A stretch of DNA of 64,000 nucleotides from Pseudomonadales bacterium (GTDB lineage: Bacteria > Pseudomonadota > Gammaproteobacteria > Pseudomonadales > Halieaceae): NCBI GenBank assembly GCA_024234855.1, contig JACKNN010000001.1, positions 620,001 to 684,000 on the forward strand, written 5' to 3'. Of the stretch, positions 42,109 to 51,426 are shown one piece after another. Each line of letters opens with the position of its first letter. Position 1 is the first letter of the stretch. The position numbers were made by a program, and so were the translations under genes. The notes beneath the pieces are model-generated. The model did not search any database, had not been told where the DNA came from, and saw only the letters and a list, made by a program, of their open reading frames with translations.

Positions 42109-42486
42109 TCACCAGTTGTTTGCCCGCCGCGCAAAATCTTCGGAGTCCTTGCGGACCACGCAAAAGCGCTGGCCAGTGGGCGCCTGCATGACACACCAGC
42201 TGTCGATGTGGTCAACCACCACGGCACCCAGTGCCTGCAGGCGACTGACTTCCGCATCGATATTATCAGTCTCTATATCGAGGTGGACGCGGCTGTCGTG
42301 GGATACTGACTGGACCTCTATATGCAGTTGGCCGGTCTTATCCCTCAGCCTGACGTATTTTTTGCCCTCGGCCCCGGGCAGTGCTTCCATCGGCATCCCC
42401 AGGGCCTCGCTCCAGAAGTGTGCCGCGCCGTGGAGATCGTCGGTCCGGCAGTCGATGATAAAGCCCGCCAGTTTACTTTTGTGCAT
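42109..42486 (-). CDS. VOC (glyoxalase/bleomycin-resistance) family protein
   Basis: 125-residue protein of the vicinal oxygen chelate superfamily with two beta-alpha-beta-beta-beta modules (residues about 1-60 and 65-125). It contains GFIIDCRTDDLHGAAHFWSE, KYVRLRDKTGQLHIEVQ, HLDIETDNIDAEVSRLQALG and a C-terminal APTGQRFCVVR. The Glu in the IEVQ strand and the His in the HLDIE strand suggest that a metal site remains. The strong AAAGGAGG site eight bases before ATG 42486 fixes the start. Function unknown; similar proteins are often single genes. Confidence 0.85.
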   Translation of the reverse strand: MHKSKLAGFIIDCRTDDLHGAAHFWSEALGMPMEALPGAEGKKYVRLRDKTGQLHIEVQSVSHDSRVHLDIETDNIDAEVSRLQALGAVVVDHIDSWCVMQAPTGQRFCVVRKDSEDFARRANNW

Positions 42487-42566
42487 TACTTGCGCCTCCT
42501 TTCTGTAGCCTGACGATATATTCACTTGTGGAAAAGGTATTGCGGGCGCTGGGTTTTGTCACCGGC

Positions 42567-44375
42567 CTAAAAAACGCTGGCGCCCGACTCCGCGTCGCTG
42601 ACCGCGCGGCGCATATGGGAAAACAGTTCCCGTCCGGTGCCGAAGTCGCTGTGCTGCGAGCCCCGTTCCACCTGCGTGCGCGCCTGCCATTCGTCGGCGG
42701 GCACCAGCGCGGAGAGTTCGCCCGTGTCCGCGTCCACGCGGATAATATCGCCATCGCGGATTTTGCCGATGGGGCCTCCCGCCAGTGCCTCGGGGGTGAG
42801 GTGGATGGCGGCCGGCACTTTGCCGGAGGCCCCGGACATGCGGCCGTCCGTCACCAGAGCAACCTTGTACCCGCGGTCCTGTAGCAGGCCCAGATAGGGG
42901 GTCAGCTTATGCAGCTCTGGCATACCGTTGGCCCTTGGCCCCTGGAATCGGACCACGGCGACCAGATCCTGGGCCAGTTCGCCGCGCTCGAAGGCATGTT
43001 CCAGTTCGCGCTGGTTGTGGAAAACCCGTGCCGGCGCTTCCACCACCCGGTGCTGCCGGGCCACGGCGGATACCTTGATCACGCTGCGGCCCAGGTTGCC
43101 TGTCAGCAGGCGCAGTCCGCCCTCGTTGTCGAAGGGCTTGTCGGCGGGGCGCAGTACGTCGAGATCGCCGCTGGCTGCCGTGCCCTCGACGTGGGTAATG
43201 CCGCCGCCGGTGAGCCGCGGCTCCTGGCCGTAATGGCGTAAACCGGGGCCCCAGACGGTGTTCACGTCCTCGTGCAGCAGGCCGCTGTCGAGCAGGCTGC
43301 GAATAACGAAAGCGGTGCCGCCGGCCGCGTGAAAATGGTTTACGTCGGCGCTGCCATTGGGGTAAATCCGCGCCACCAGCGGGGTAATGGCCGACAGGTC
43401 GCTGAAGTCCTGCCAGTCGATGATGACACCGGCCGCGCGGGCGATTGCGATCCAGTGGATGCTGTGATTGGTGGAGCCACCGGTGGCGAGCAGGGTGACG
43501 ATGGCGTTGACGATGCACTTCTCGTCGACGATTTCCGCCAGCGGTGTGTAGTCCCGGCCCAGTGCCGTGATCCGGCACAGGCGCTGGGCGGCGGCGATCG
43601 TGAGCTGTTCCCGCAGGGGTGTCCCCGGTGGCTCAAAGGCGGCGCCGGGAACGTGCAGGCCCATTGCCTCCAGCAGCATCTGGTTACTGTTGGCGGTACC
43701 GTAAAACGTGCATGTGCCTTTGCCGTGGTAGGCCGCTGACTCCGCCTCAAGCAATTTGTCCCGCCCCACTTTACCTTCGGCGAACTGCTGTCGCACGGCC
43801 GCCTTTTCCTTGTTGCCCAGTCCGCTGGTCATGGGGCCCGCCGGGACGAAAATTACCGGCAGGTGGCCGAAGCTGAGGGCGCCGATCAGCAAGCCGGGCA
43901 CGATTTTGTCGCACACCCCGAGTAACAGCGCGCCGTCGAACATATTGTGTGACAGGGCTATGGCGGTGGCGCCGGCGATGATGTCGCGGCTGAACAGGCT
44001 CAGTTCCATGCCCGCGGTTCCCTGGGTCACGCCGTCGCACATTGCGGGTACGCCACCGGCGACCTGCGCCGTGCAACCCAGTGCATGGGCGGCGCGTTTG
44101 ACGATGTTGGGATACTCGCCCAGCGGCTGGTGCGCGGACAGCATGTCGTTGTAGGCATTGACGATGGCGATGTTGGCGGACTCCGCCAGTTTCAGGCGCT
44201 GCTTGTCGCTGTCGTCACATGCCGCGTAGCCGTGGGCAAGATTGCTGCAGGACAGGCCGCCGCGCAGTGGGCCGTCGCCGCGCATATCAGCGATACGCTG
44301 CAGGTATGCGCGCCGCGAATCGCCGCTGCGCTCGGTGATACGTTGGGTGATAGCTGTCAGTGCCGGGTGTGTCAT
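42567..44375 (-). CDS. edd: Phosphogluconate dehydratase
   Basis: First dedicated enzyme of the Entner-Doudoroff pathway: 6-phosphogluconate to 2-keto-3-deoxy-6-phosphogluconate, with a Fe-S cluster. 602 residues. Iron-sulfur cysteines lie in GVPAMCDGVTQG and in SNLAHGYAACDD-type contexts. The family signatures NAYNDMLSAHQPL, TSGLGNKEKA, ATGGSTNHSIH and TDGRMSGASGKVPAAI are present. ATG 44375 overlaps the pgl stop (ATGA). It closes the zwf-pgl-edd set; the aldolase gene eda is not in this window. Confidence 0.96.
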   Translation of the reverse strand: MTHPALTAITQRITERSGDSRRAYLQRIADMRGDGPLRGGLSCSNLAHGYAACDDSDKQRLKLAESANIAIVNAYNDMLSAHQPLGEYPNIVKRAAHALGCTAQVAGGVPAMCDGVTQGTAGMELSLFSRDIIAGATAIALSHNMFDGALLLGVCDKIVPGLLIGALSFGHLPVIFVPAGPMTSGLGNKEKAAVRQQFAEGKVGRDKLLEAESAAYHGKGTCTFYGTANSNQMLLEAMGLHVPGAAFEPPGTPLREQLTIAAAQRLCRITALGRDYTPLAEIVDEKCIVNAIVTLLATGGSTNHSIHWIAIARAAGVIIDWQDFSDLSAITPLVARIYPNGSADVNHFHAAGGTAFVIRSLLDSGLLHEDVNTVWGPGLRHYGQEPRLTGGGITHVEGTAASGDLDVLRPADKPFDNEGGLRLLTGNLGRSVIKVSAVARQHRVVEAPARVFHNQRELEHAFERGELAQDLVAVVRFQGPRANGMPELHKLTPYLGLLQDRGYKVALVTDGRMSGASGKVPAAIHLTPEALAGGPIGKIRDGDIIRVDADTGELSALVPADEWQARTQVERGSQHSDFGTGRELFSHMRRAVSDAESGASVF

Positions 44376-45049
44376 TGGGGTGCCCACCAGATGGTTACAG
44401 GAGTCGTGCGCTGCTCGAGAATAGCCGCTACCGGGTAGTCTTGTGTTCGCGCGCACTCCAGCAGGGCCCGCTTGGCCTCGCCGGTGATATGAATAATGAT
44501 CTCGCGGCTGTTGAGTACCGCGGCCAGGGTCAGGGTGAGGCGCCGGTGCGGCGCCGTGACGGGATCGGTGACGGCAACCTCCGCCGGGTTATCCGGGTCC
44601 AGCAGTGCCGCGAGGTTCGTCGCCTGCGGAAACCAGGACGCGGTGTGGCCGTCGCCGCCCATACCGAGCACGACCACCGAAAACGGTTTTGGAATCGCGG
44701 CGATCTCCCGACCGAGCTGCTCAAGCCCCGTTGCGCCAGTAGAGGCCATGCCGACAAAGCGTGCACCGGCGGCCCGCTGCTGCAGCAGGTGCAGCCGCAA
44801 CAGTCGCTCGTTCGAATCCTCACTGTCGCTGGTTACGCAGCGCTCGTCCACCAGCGTGAGCCAGACTTTCGACCAGTCAAGCTCGCGGTTCGACAGCTGT
44901 TGGAACATACCCTTTGGCGTACTGCCGCCCGACACCGCCAGGCTGGCGTGGCCATTGCCTTGCACATCTGTTGCCAGCGCCCGGGCGATGTGGCCGGCCA
45001 GCGCCCGGTCGAGCTCAGCGGCGCCGGCAAAGCGATGCCAGTCACTCAT
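44372..45049 (-). CDS. pgl: 6-phosphogluconolactonase
   Basis: Hydrolyses 6-phosphogluconolactone to 6-phosphogluconate. 225 residues of the DevB/NagB-like family: SLAVSGGSTPKGMFQQL at the N-terminus, the conserved LTLVDERCVTSDSEDSNERL, the substrate region VVLGMGGDGHTASWFP and the late segment RRLTLTLAAVLNSREIII. Start 45049 lies within the last codons of zwf (8-base overlap); an ATG six codons earlier is less likely. Overlap at both ends indicates tight coupling with zwf and edd. Confidence 0.94.
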   Translation of the reverse strand: MSDWHRFAGAAELDRALAGHIARALATDVQGNGHASLAVSGGSTPKGMFQQLSNRELDWSKVWLTLVDERCVTSDSEDSNERLLRLHLLQQRAAGARFVGMASTGATGLEQLGREIAAIPKPFSVVVLGMGGDGHTASWFPQATNLAALLDPDNPAEVAVTDPVTAPHRRLTLTLAAVLNSREIIIHITGEAKRALLECARTQDYPVAAILEQRTTPVTIWWAPQ

Positions 45050-46496
45050 ACCAGCTGCGACCATCAACGGCGGTGAGGGCTGTAGCGCTGCCAGGCCCCA
45101 TGGTGCCGGCGTTGTAATTCTTTATCGGGGTGCCGTTCTGCTCCCAGGCCTCGATGATGGTATCGATCCACTGCCAGGCGGTTTCCACTTCATCCCGGCG
45201 CATGAACAGGGTCTGGTCGCCGTTTATCGCATCGAGTAACAGGCGTTCATAGGCGTCGTAGCTGTCGCCTTTGCCGCGGGACTCATCCGTCAGGTGCAGT
45301 GTCACGGGTTGCAGGCTCAACTTGTTGGTCAGTCCCGGCTTCTTGTTGAGGGTGTGCAGGCTGATTGACTCATCAGGTTGCAGCCGTATGACCAGCTTGT
45401 TGGTCAGCTCATTGGGGTCGTTGGCAAACAGGGAAAAGGGCTGTCGCTTGTATTCGATTACGATTTCCGAATAGCGGCGACTGAGGCGCTTGCCGGTGCG
45501 CAGGTAAAACGGCACGCCGGCCCAGCGCCAGTTGTTGATGGTGGCCTTGATGGCGACAAAGGTTTCGGTGGCGTCGGCATTGCCGAATTCGGCCTCCTCG
45601 AGAAAGCCCTTCACCGCCTCGCCATTGACTGCACCGGCGGCATAGCGTCCGCGCACGGTGTTCTCCCTGGCGTTGTCCGCAGTGATGGGCATCAGGGCGC
45701 GCAGCGCTTTCATCTTCTCGTCGCGGATGTCGGCCGCCCGCAGGCTGACGGGTGGCTCCATCGCCACGATCGACAGTACCTGCAGCAAATGGTTCTGCAC
45801 CATATCCCGCAGGGCGCCGGTTTTCGCGTAGTAGTCGGCGCGGCCCTCCACGCCAATATCCTCGGCCACGGTGATCTGGACATTATCGACAAAGGTGTTG
45901 CGCCACATGGGGCTGAACAGCGGATTGCCGAAGCGAACCGCCAACAGGTTCTGCACTGTTTCCTTGCCGAGGTAGTGGTCGATGCGGAAGGTGCCCTCCT
46001 CGCGGAAGACCTGCGCTACCTGTTCATTGATCTGCCGGCAGGATGCCAGGTCGTGCCCCAGCGGCTTTTCCAGCACTACCGCGCTGTGCTCGTTGACCGC
46101 GCCCGCCTGTTGCAGCCGCTGGCAGATCTCGCCGTAAAGAGAGGGCAGGGTTGCCAGATAGTAGAGCCTGCCCGGCGCTGCACCGTCATCGAGCAAACGT
46201 CCCAGGGCGAGGTAGTCCGTGGCATTGCCTGCGTCGATCGTGGTATAGACCAGGCGGTCGTGGAAGGTGTTCCACACCTCCTCGCTCCAGCTGCCTTCCG
46301 GCAGGAAGGTCTGCAGGTTGGCCTCCACCGTATTGCGAAAGTCCTCGGTCGCAATGGTTGCGCGGCCGGTCGCGATGATGCGGTGCAGCCGGTCTGCCAG
46401 TTGATGGCGATGTAACTGGAACAGTGCGGGCAACAGCTTGCGGGTGGAAAGATCACCCGTACCGCCGAAAATCACCAGGTCAAGCTTGGGCTTCAT
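45042..46496 (-). CDS. zwf: Glucose-6-phosphate 1-dehydrogenase
   Basis: NAD(P)-dependent oxidation of glucose 6-phosphate, 484 residues. Nucleotide-binding IFGGTGDLSTRKLLPALF, the active-site RIDHYLGKETVQNL, the conserved GAPGRLYYLATLP area and VPFYLRTGKRL are all present, with normal length. Its ATG overlaps the stop of the upstream esterase gene (ATGA), so it is translated from the same message as an AraC regulator and an esterase. It feeds the downstream pgl and edd products. Confidence 0.96.
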   Translation of the reverse strand: MKPKLDLVIFGGTGDLSTRKLLPALFQLHRHQLADRLHRIIATGRATIATEDFRNTVEANLQTFLPEGSWSEEVWNTFHDRLVYTTIDAGNATDYLALGRLLDDGAAPGRLYYLATLPSLYGEICQRLQQAGAVNEHSAVVLEKPLGHDLASCRQINEQVAQVFREEGTFRIDHYLGKETVQNLLAVRFGNPLFSPMWRNTFVDNVQITVAEDIGVEGRADYYAKTGALRDMVQNHLLQVLSIVAMEPPVSLRAADIRDEKMKALRALMPITADNARENTVRGRYAAGAVNGEAVKGFLEEAEFGNADATETFVAIKATINNWRWAGVPFYLRTGKRLSRRYSEIVIEYKRQPFSLFANDPNELTNKLVIRLQPDESISLHTLNKKPGLTNKLSLQPVTLHLTDESRGKGDSYDAYERLLLDAINGDQTLFMRRDEVETAWQWIDTIIEAWEQNGTPIKNYNAGTMGPGSATALTAVDGRSWYE

Positions 46497-47437
46497 AGTT
46501 GTCGTTCCTCGATCGGTTTATCCAGGCCACTCAGCCAGCTTGTCAGCTGGCTTATGAACAACTGGACATGGGTGCTGCGACCTTCGCTACAGGCGAAGCC
46601 GTGCGCCGCGTTGTCAAAATGGTGAAAGCGCACCTGCACACCCGCCTCGCCCAACTGTCCTGCGTAGGCTCTTCCCTCATCCCTCAGGGGGTCGTTTTCG
46701 GCGGTGACCAGCAGGGTGGGTGGCAGCGTGCCGGTATTGGGCGAGCGGCGCGGAAAGGCGCGTTGGGCGGCGGGGGCATCCGGGGGCAAGCCAGCCAGGT
46801 AAGTATCCCAGAACCAGGTGACGACGGCGGCGGTCAGTAATTGCCCCCGGGCTTTTTCCACGTAGGAGTCAAACCCGGCGCTGTAATGATCGGTTGCGGG
46901 ATAGATCAGTACCTGGCCGAGAATATGTTTCCGGGTAGCAGCGTCGAGCGCCAGGCAGGTACAGACCGCAAGGTTGCCACCGGCGCTGTCACCGGCGAGG
47001 ACCAGCCTGCCATCGTTGGGCCCGAGCCGGGAACTGTGCCCGGCTATCCAGTGAGTCGCCGCGAGGCAGTCGTCCTGGGCTGCCGGAAAAGGGTGTTCCG
47101 GCGCCAGCCGGTAATCGAGGGCGATCACGCTGCAGCCTGTGGCCTCGCTCAGCGCCTCGCAGAAGGGGTGATGGCTTGCCAGGTCGCCGATCACCCAGCC
47201 GCCGCCGTGGAGGTAGACGATCAGCGGTTTCGCGCCACCCTGCGAGTTGGGGTAGAGCCGGGCGCCGATTGTGCCGCCCGCCGCCGGGACCTGCATGTCG
47301 GTAAACGGAGCAGGGCCGACCTGCCCGCGCCAGCTCCGTGCGCTGCTGAACCGGTAGAAGTGGCGAAAGGCGAAGACCTTGAGAGCCTGCAGCATGGCGG
47401 TGAGCCCCGTCCTGATAGCGCCTATCATGTCGACCAT
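46493..47437 (-). CDS. Alpha/beta hydrolase, hormone-sensitive lipase family
   Basis: Esterase of 314 residues. HSL-family oxyanion motif YLHGGGWVIGD, nucleophile elbow GDSAGGN, the acid in AENDPLRDEG and the His in NAAHGFAC are all visible, so the triad is complete. Its gene overlaps both the upstream AraC gene (13 bases, or ATGA with the inner start at 47428) and the downstream zwf gene (ATGA). It is unusual to find an esterase inside the Entner-Doudoroff operon. It may cleave sugar esters or simply be carried along; this is open. Confidence 0.9.
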   Translation of the reverse strand: MVDMIGAIRTGLTAMLQALKVFAFRHFYRFSSARSWRGQVGPAPFTDMQVPAAGGTIGARLYPNSQGGAKPLIVYLHGGGWVIGDLASHHPFCEALSEATGCSVIALDYRLAPEHPFPAAQDDCLAATHWIAGHSSRLGPNDGRLVLAGDSAGGNLAVCTCLALDAATRKHILGQVLIYPATDHYSAGFDSYVEKARGQLLTAAVVTWFWDTYLAGLPPDAPAAQRAFPRRSPNTGTLPPTLLVTAENDPLRDEGRAYAGQLGEAGVQVRFHHFDNAAHGFACSEGRSTHVQLFISQLTSWLSGLDKPIEERQL

Positions 47438-48522
47438 TTCTCCTGTGGCGTTTGGGGGTTTTCGGGCAGGGGCCCAGCGGCGCTTTTCTGGCGGCTCCTG
47501 ACGCGGCTCTCCATACGGAAGTGGCGGGGTGGGCTCCCATGCCAGCGCCGGAAGGCACAGCTGAAGTTGCCGGGGCTACTGTAACCCAGCATTGCGGCGA
47601 TTTCTTCCACCGGCAACCTGCTGGTGGCGAGATATTCCCGCGCCAGCTCGTAGCGGATCTCCGCCAGTATCTGCTGGTAGCTGCTGCCCTCGTCTGCGAG
47701 CCTGCGCCGCAGGGTGCGGCTGGTCATATTGAGGCTGGCGGCCACCCTGTCGATGTCGGGGAACAGGCCGGGGCGGGCCGCGATCAGTTGGCGGACCTGG
47801 TCGACGAACCCGCTGCTCTTGCCCATGCGCGCCAGCAGCAGCTGGCACTGTTGCTGGCAAATGGCGGACGCTTCCGGATCCCGCATAGGCATGGGTGTGT
47901 CCAGCGCGGCGGCATCAACCCTGATTTCAGCGCGCGGGGCAGCAAAGCTTACCGGGCAGCCGAAATGGGCCTCGTAAGCCTGTTTTCGTCTGTCTTCGCT
48001 GTGCATAAGGGCAACTGCGCGAGGACGAATCACGGTGGACTGGTCGCCGCCTACCCCGGCCACCGCCGCCGCCAGGTCGCGGTCGACATAAAACGTGAGC
48101 AGATCCTCGGGAATCTGCACCAACCGGGAAAACTGCAATACCCCGGCGGCGGCTGTCTCGCAGAAGTTGATGCGGAAAAGGGTGAATGACAGCGGGCCAT
48201 AATAGCTGACGATGGTCAGTGCATGGCGCAGGGTGGGGGCGCTGAGCAAGGCGTAGCCGAACAGGCCGTAGGCCTGGGCCGGATAGGCACCCCCCAGTTT
48301 GAGCCCGAGCAGGGGGTCGCCGCTGAGTTGCAGCAGGTTGCGGTGAAAGCGGAACTCCTGGTCCAGGCTGAAATCCTGTGGCGGCTGGGGGCAGAGCAGT
48401 TGCGGCAGTTCAATCCCGGTACCCGCCAGGCACTGGCCGGGATCGTGTCCCATCGCCTGCATGGCTTTCAGAGCCGGTGGCAGGGCCCTGATGTGGTGGG
48501 AGAAATGCATGTTGGCAGCCAT
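47425..48522 (-). CDS. AraC-family regulator with N-terminal arabinose-binding-like domain
   Basis: 365-residue transcription factor. The N-terminal half is of the PF12625 type found in OruR/ArgR-like regulators (PALKAMQAMGHDPGQCLAGTG). The C-terminal AraC domain spans about 240-340 (IDRVAASLNMTSRTLRRRLADEGSS; AMLGYSSPGNFSCAFRRWHG). It is first in the esterase-zwf-pgl-edd cluster and divergent from a flavin monooxygenase gene, so it may regulate both directions. Regulators of this class commonly respond to small organic substrates. Effector unknown. No HexR-type regulator is seen here. Confidence 0.88.
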   Translation of the reverse strand: MAANMHFSHHIRALPPALKAMQAMGHDPGQCLAGTGIELPQLLCPQPPQDFSLDQEFRFHRNLLQLSGDPLLGLKLGGAYPAQAYGLFGYALLSAPTLRHALTIVSYYGPLSFTLFRINFCETAAAGVLQFSRLVQIPEDLLTFYVDRDLAAAVAGVGGDQSTVIRPRAVALMHSEDRRKQAYEAHFGCPVSFAAPRAEIRVDAAALDTPMPMRDPEASAICQQQCQLLLARMGKSSGFVDQVRQLIAARPGLFPDIDRVAASLNMTSRTLRRRLADEGSSYQQILAEIRYELAREYLATSRLPVEEIAAMLGYSSPGNFSCAFRRWHGSPPRHFRMESRVRSRQKSAAGPLPENPQTPQEKWST

Positions 48523-48647
48523 GGGCCTATAATAGCCGCAATTGTCCGAATATCATAAGTTTTTGTCCTGCCACACTATTCGCCCCGATAAGCCTTTCCC
48601 CTAAAGTGTATCCATCGAACTGCCCTGGGTGGAGGCGCGGCAAGGTT

Positions 48648-50153
48648 ATGGCAATAAATACGGTGAAGAATCCCGCGGTCGTGGTGATCGGCGCGGGCAT
48701 GACCGGGATTCTGATGGGTATCAAGCTGCGCGAGGCCGGTATCGACCAGGTCACGATTCTCGAAAAAGCGGATAAGGTGGGCGGCACCTGGCGTGAGAAC
48801 ACCTATCCGGGTGTGGCCTGTGATGTCCCCGCCCACATGTACACTTACTCATTCCAGGGCAATCCGGAATGGCGGCACCGCTTCGCCCACGGCGACGAGA
48901 TACAGGCCTATTTCGAGAAAATTTCCGGTGAATACGGCATCACCGGGCGCGTGCGTTTCAATGAGTCCGTGGACCAGTGCCACTACCGCGACGGGCAGTG
49001 GTACCTGACAACCAGCAAGGGCAATGAACTGGTGGCAGATTTCGTGATCGCCGCCACTGGCATCCTGCATCACCCGGCCTACCCGGATATCCAGGGCCTG
49101 GACAGCTTCACAGGCGCCCTATTCCACACCGCGCGCTGGGACCACAGCGTGGACCTGCGCGGCAAGCGGGTGGGTATCATCGGCACCGGCTCCACCGCCG
49201 CCCAGGTCATTTCGGAGATATCGAAAACCGCCGGGCACCTGACGATTTTCCAGCGCACCCCCCAGTGGGTGCTGGGCGTCCCCGACAAGATCTACGGTGA
49301 ACATGACAAGGCCAGGCTGCGGGGCAACCAGCCACTGATGGACAAACTGCGTGAGCGCTACGCCTGGTTGATGCGCAACACCTTTACCGAGGCGGTGAGT
49401 TCCGGTGGCTGGCGCCACGCCCTGCTGAGCTGGCGGGTAAAGCGCCACCTGCGCAAGAGCGTGCGGGATCCGGCCCTGCGGGCCCGCCTGACGCCCGACT
49501 ACAAGGTCGGCTGCAAGCGGCTTATTTTCAGCTCCACATTCTACGCCGCGGTGCAGCGTCCCAACGTCACCCTGGAAACGGCGGGCATCGAGCGTATTTC
49601 AGCCAGCGGTGTGGCCACCCGGGACGGCGCCGACCACCAGCTGGATGTATTGGTCCTCGCCACCGGCTTCCATCCATTTAACTTCATGCGTCCGATGGAT
49701 CTTACCGGCCGCGGCGGGCTTTCCATCGACCAGGCCTGGTCGCGCAAGGTGCAGGCGTATCGCTCGGTCTGCCTGCCGGGTTTCCCGAACTTCTTCCTGA
49801 TGCTGGGCCCCAACTCCCCGGTGGGTAATTATTCGGTTATCGCCATGAGCGAGGTCCAGGGAGACTACGTGCTGAAGCTTATCGACCAGTGGCGCCAGGG
49901 CCAGTTGCAGGAAGTGGAAGCCACCGAAGAGGCAAAAACCCGCTTCAACGATTACCTGAAACAGGGCATGGGCAGCACCGCGTGGGTAGGGGGCTGCCAG
50001 AGCTGGTACCTGGACGCCGACGGCGTGCCGGCCCTGTGGCCTTATTCCTGGAATCAGTGGGTCAGGGAGATGGCGGAGCCGGTCATGGACGACTTTCATC
50101 GGGCCGGGCCGGCGTGGTGTATGCCGGGGCAGCCGGCCGAAAAGGCGGCCTGA
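48648..50153 (+). CDS. Flavin-containing Baeyer-Villiger-type monooxygenase
   Basis: NADPH- and FAD-dependent monooxygenase of 501 residues. It has the FAD fold VVVIGAGMTGILMGI, the group signature near FTGALFHTARW (BVMO pattern FxGxxxHxxxW), the NADPH-binding fold VGIIGTGSTAAQVI and the late LVLATGFHPF. Enzymes like this insert oxygen into cyclic or linear ketones, giving esters or lactones. The esterases and catabolic genes in the window could use such products. ATG 48648 has AAGG just upstream and is preferred to a GTG at 48606. Divergent from the AraC gene. Confidence 0.92.
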   Translation: MAINTVKNPAVVVIGAGMTGILMGIKLREAGIDQVTILEKADKVGGTWRENTYPGVACDVPAHMYTYSFQGNPEWRHRFAHGDEIQAYFEKISGEYGITGRVRFNESVDQCHYRDGQWYLTTSKGNELVADFVIAATGILHHPAYPDIQGLDSFTGALFHTARWDHSVDLRGKRVGIIGTGSTAAQVISEISKTAGHLTIFQRTPQWVLGVPDKIYGEHDKARLRGNQPLMDKLRERYAWLMRNTFTEAVSSGGWRHALLSWRVKRHLRKSVRDPALRARLTPDYKVGCKRLIFSSTFYAAVQRPNVTLETAGIERISASGVATRDGADHQLDVLVLATGFHPFNFMRPMDLTGRGGLSIDQAWSRKVQAYRSVCLPGFPNFFLMLGPNSPVGNYSVIAMSEVQGDYVLKLIDQWRQGQLQEVEATEEAKTRFNDYLKQGMGSTAWVGGCQSWYLDADGVPALWPYSWNQWVREMAEPVMDDFHRAGPAWCMPGQPAEKAA

Positions 50154-50183
50154 GCCGTCGTTCTACCCGGCCTCAGGTCGCAC

Positions 50184-51359
50184 TCAGGTGGCACGAGGCT
50201 CTCTGCTCGCCGGCGGCGGCTCATCGTCAAAACCCGCCGTTTCGGGAATCTGCTGATACCAGTCCACTCCCCGCGCATCGCGCCGGCGGGTAATGCGGCG
50301 CCGGCCCAGCAGGCAGTTGAGGTGTGCGATGGTTTCCCCGGTCGCCAGGCCCAGCGAGTCCTGGCCGATCTCCCGGCTGAACAGGGGCGGAAAACAATCC
50401 ACCGCCCGCCGCGGCTGGTCGAGATGATCAAACAGGCTCCTGAGGTCCCTGTTGTGGGCTTCTATCAGCTGGTTCAGGCGCACGTGCAGGCCGTAGAAGG
50501 GGGCCTCGTGCGCCGGTAACACCAGCACGTCGTCAGGCAGTATCTCCCGTATACGCGCGCTGGAGCTGAGCCATTCGTGCAGCGGGTCGCCACTGGGTTC
50601 GGTGGGAAATACGCTGACATTGGGGGTGATACGCGGCAGCACCTGATCGCCGGAGATCAATAATTTCAACGCCGGACAATATAGCGCAGCGTGTTCCGGC
50701 GAGTGCCCGCTGCCCACGATTACCTGCCAATAGCGACCACCGATGGTGATGGTCTCCAGGTCTGCCAGCCGGCGAAAACTCTCCGGCAGGGGATAAATCG
50801 CCCGGCCAAAGTTGCCGAATTTGCCCTGGTAGAAGGCCAGTTGCTCCTTGTCATAGCCCGCCGCCCGGTAAAAGCGCAGCGCCACCTCGGGCGCCGGTCG
50901 CCCGGTATCGCCAACCATGGCCCGGCACATCAGGAACTCCTCCCGGGACATCCACAACTCGGCACCGAAACGCTCGGTGAGCCAGCCGGCAAGGCCCACG
51001 TGGTCGGGGTGCATATGGGTGCAGATCACACGCGTGATCGGCCGGCCTGCCATGACGGAGCCGAACAGTTGCTCCCACAGCTGGCGTGCACTGTCGAGAT
51101 TCAGGCAGGTATCCACGACGGTCCAGCCATCGCCGTCGGCCAGCAGCCAGAGATTGATATGGTCCAGCGACATGGGCATGGGAAAGCGTACCCAGTAGAC
51201 GCCCTCGGCAATTTGCTCGGGCTGACCGGGCGCCGGGTTGATCGCCCGACCCCAGGGGTAGGTCAGTCCTTTGTAGAGTTCGGGAACGTCTGGCAGCATC
51301 GGGCGGCTCGCGTGTTGGCATTGAGTGGGGCCACAATGGTCAGCCTTCGAGCCCGACAT
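50184..51359 (-). CDS. Metallo-beta-lactamase-fold hydrolase
   Basis: MBL-fold protein of 391 residues. The metal motif THMHPDHVG (HxHxDH), His in GSGHSPEHAALY, the Asp in LLISGDQVLP and a late His in VLPAHEAPFYG complete the dizinc site. The first 50 residues and the C-terminal 80 residues (helical, about 290-391) extend beyond the core fold, a layout shared with gammaproteobacterial lactamase-like hydrolases of unknown substrate. AAGGG eight bases before ATG 51359. It lies 67 bases downstream of the arylsulfatase gene on the same strand. Confidence 0.88.
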   Translation of the reverse strand: MSGSKADHCGPTQCQHASRPMLPDVPELYKGLTYPWGRAINPAPGQPEQIAEGVYWVRFPMPMSLDHINLWLLADGDGWTVVDTCLNLDSARQLWEQLFGSVMAGRPITRVICTHMHPDHVGLAGWLTERFGAELWMSREEFLMCRAMVGDTGRPAPEVALRFYRAAGYDKEQLAFYQGKFGNFGRAIYPLPESFRRLADLETITIGGRYWQVIVGSGHSPEHAALYCPALKLLISGDQVLPRITPNVSVFPTEPSGDPLHEWLSSSARIREILPDDVLVLPAHEAPFYGLHVRLNQLIEAHNRDLRSLFDHLDQPRRAVDCFPPLFSREIGQDSLGLATGETIAHLNCLLGRRRITRRRDARGVDWYQQIPETAGFDDEPPPASREPRAT

Positions 51360-51383
51360 GTCCAGCGCCCTTTCCGGGAGTTA

Positions 51384-51400
51384 ACCCGGCGCAGCCGGGT
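51384..51400 (-). terminator. Hairpin after the arylsulfatase gene
   Basis: ACCCGGC-GCA-GCCGGGT is a perfect seven-pair stem in the gap between the sulfatase stop and the MBL start. No T run, so it could be a partial terminator or a message-stability element. Confidence 0.35.
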
Positions 51401-51426
51401 CGTCGGGCACTCCCGTCACGGGTGCT

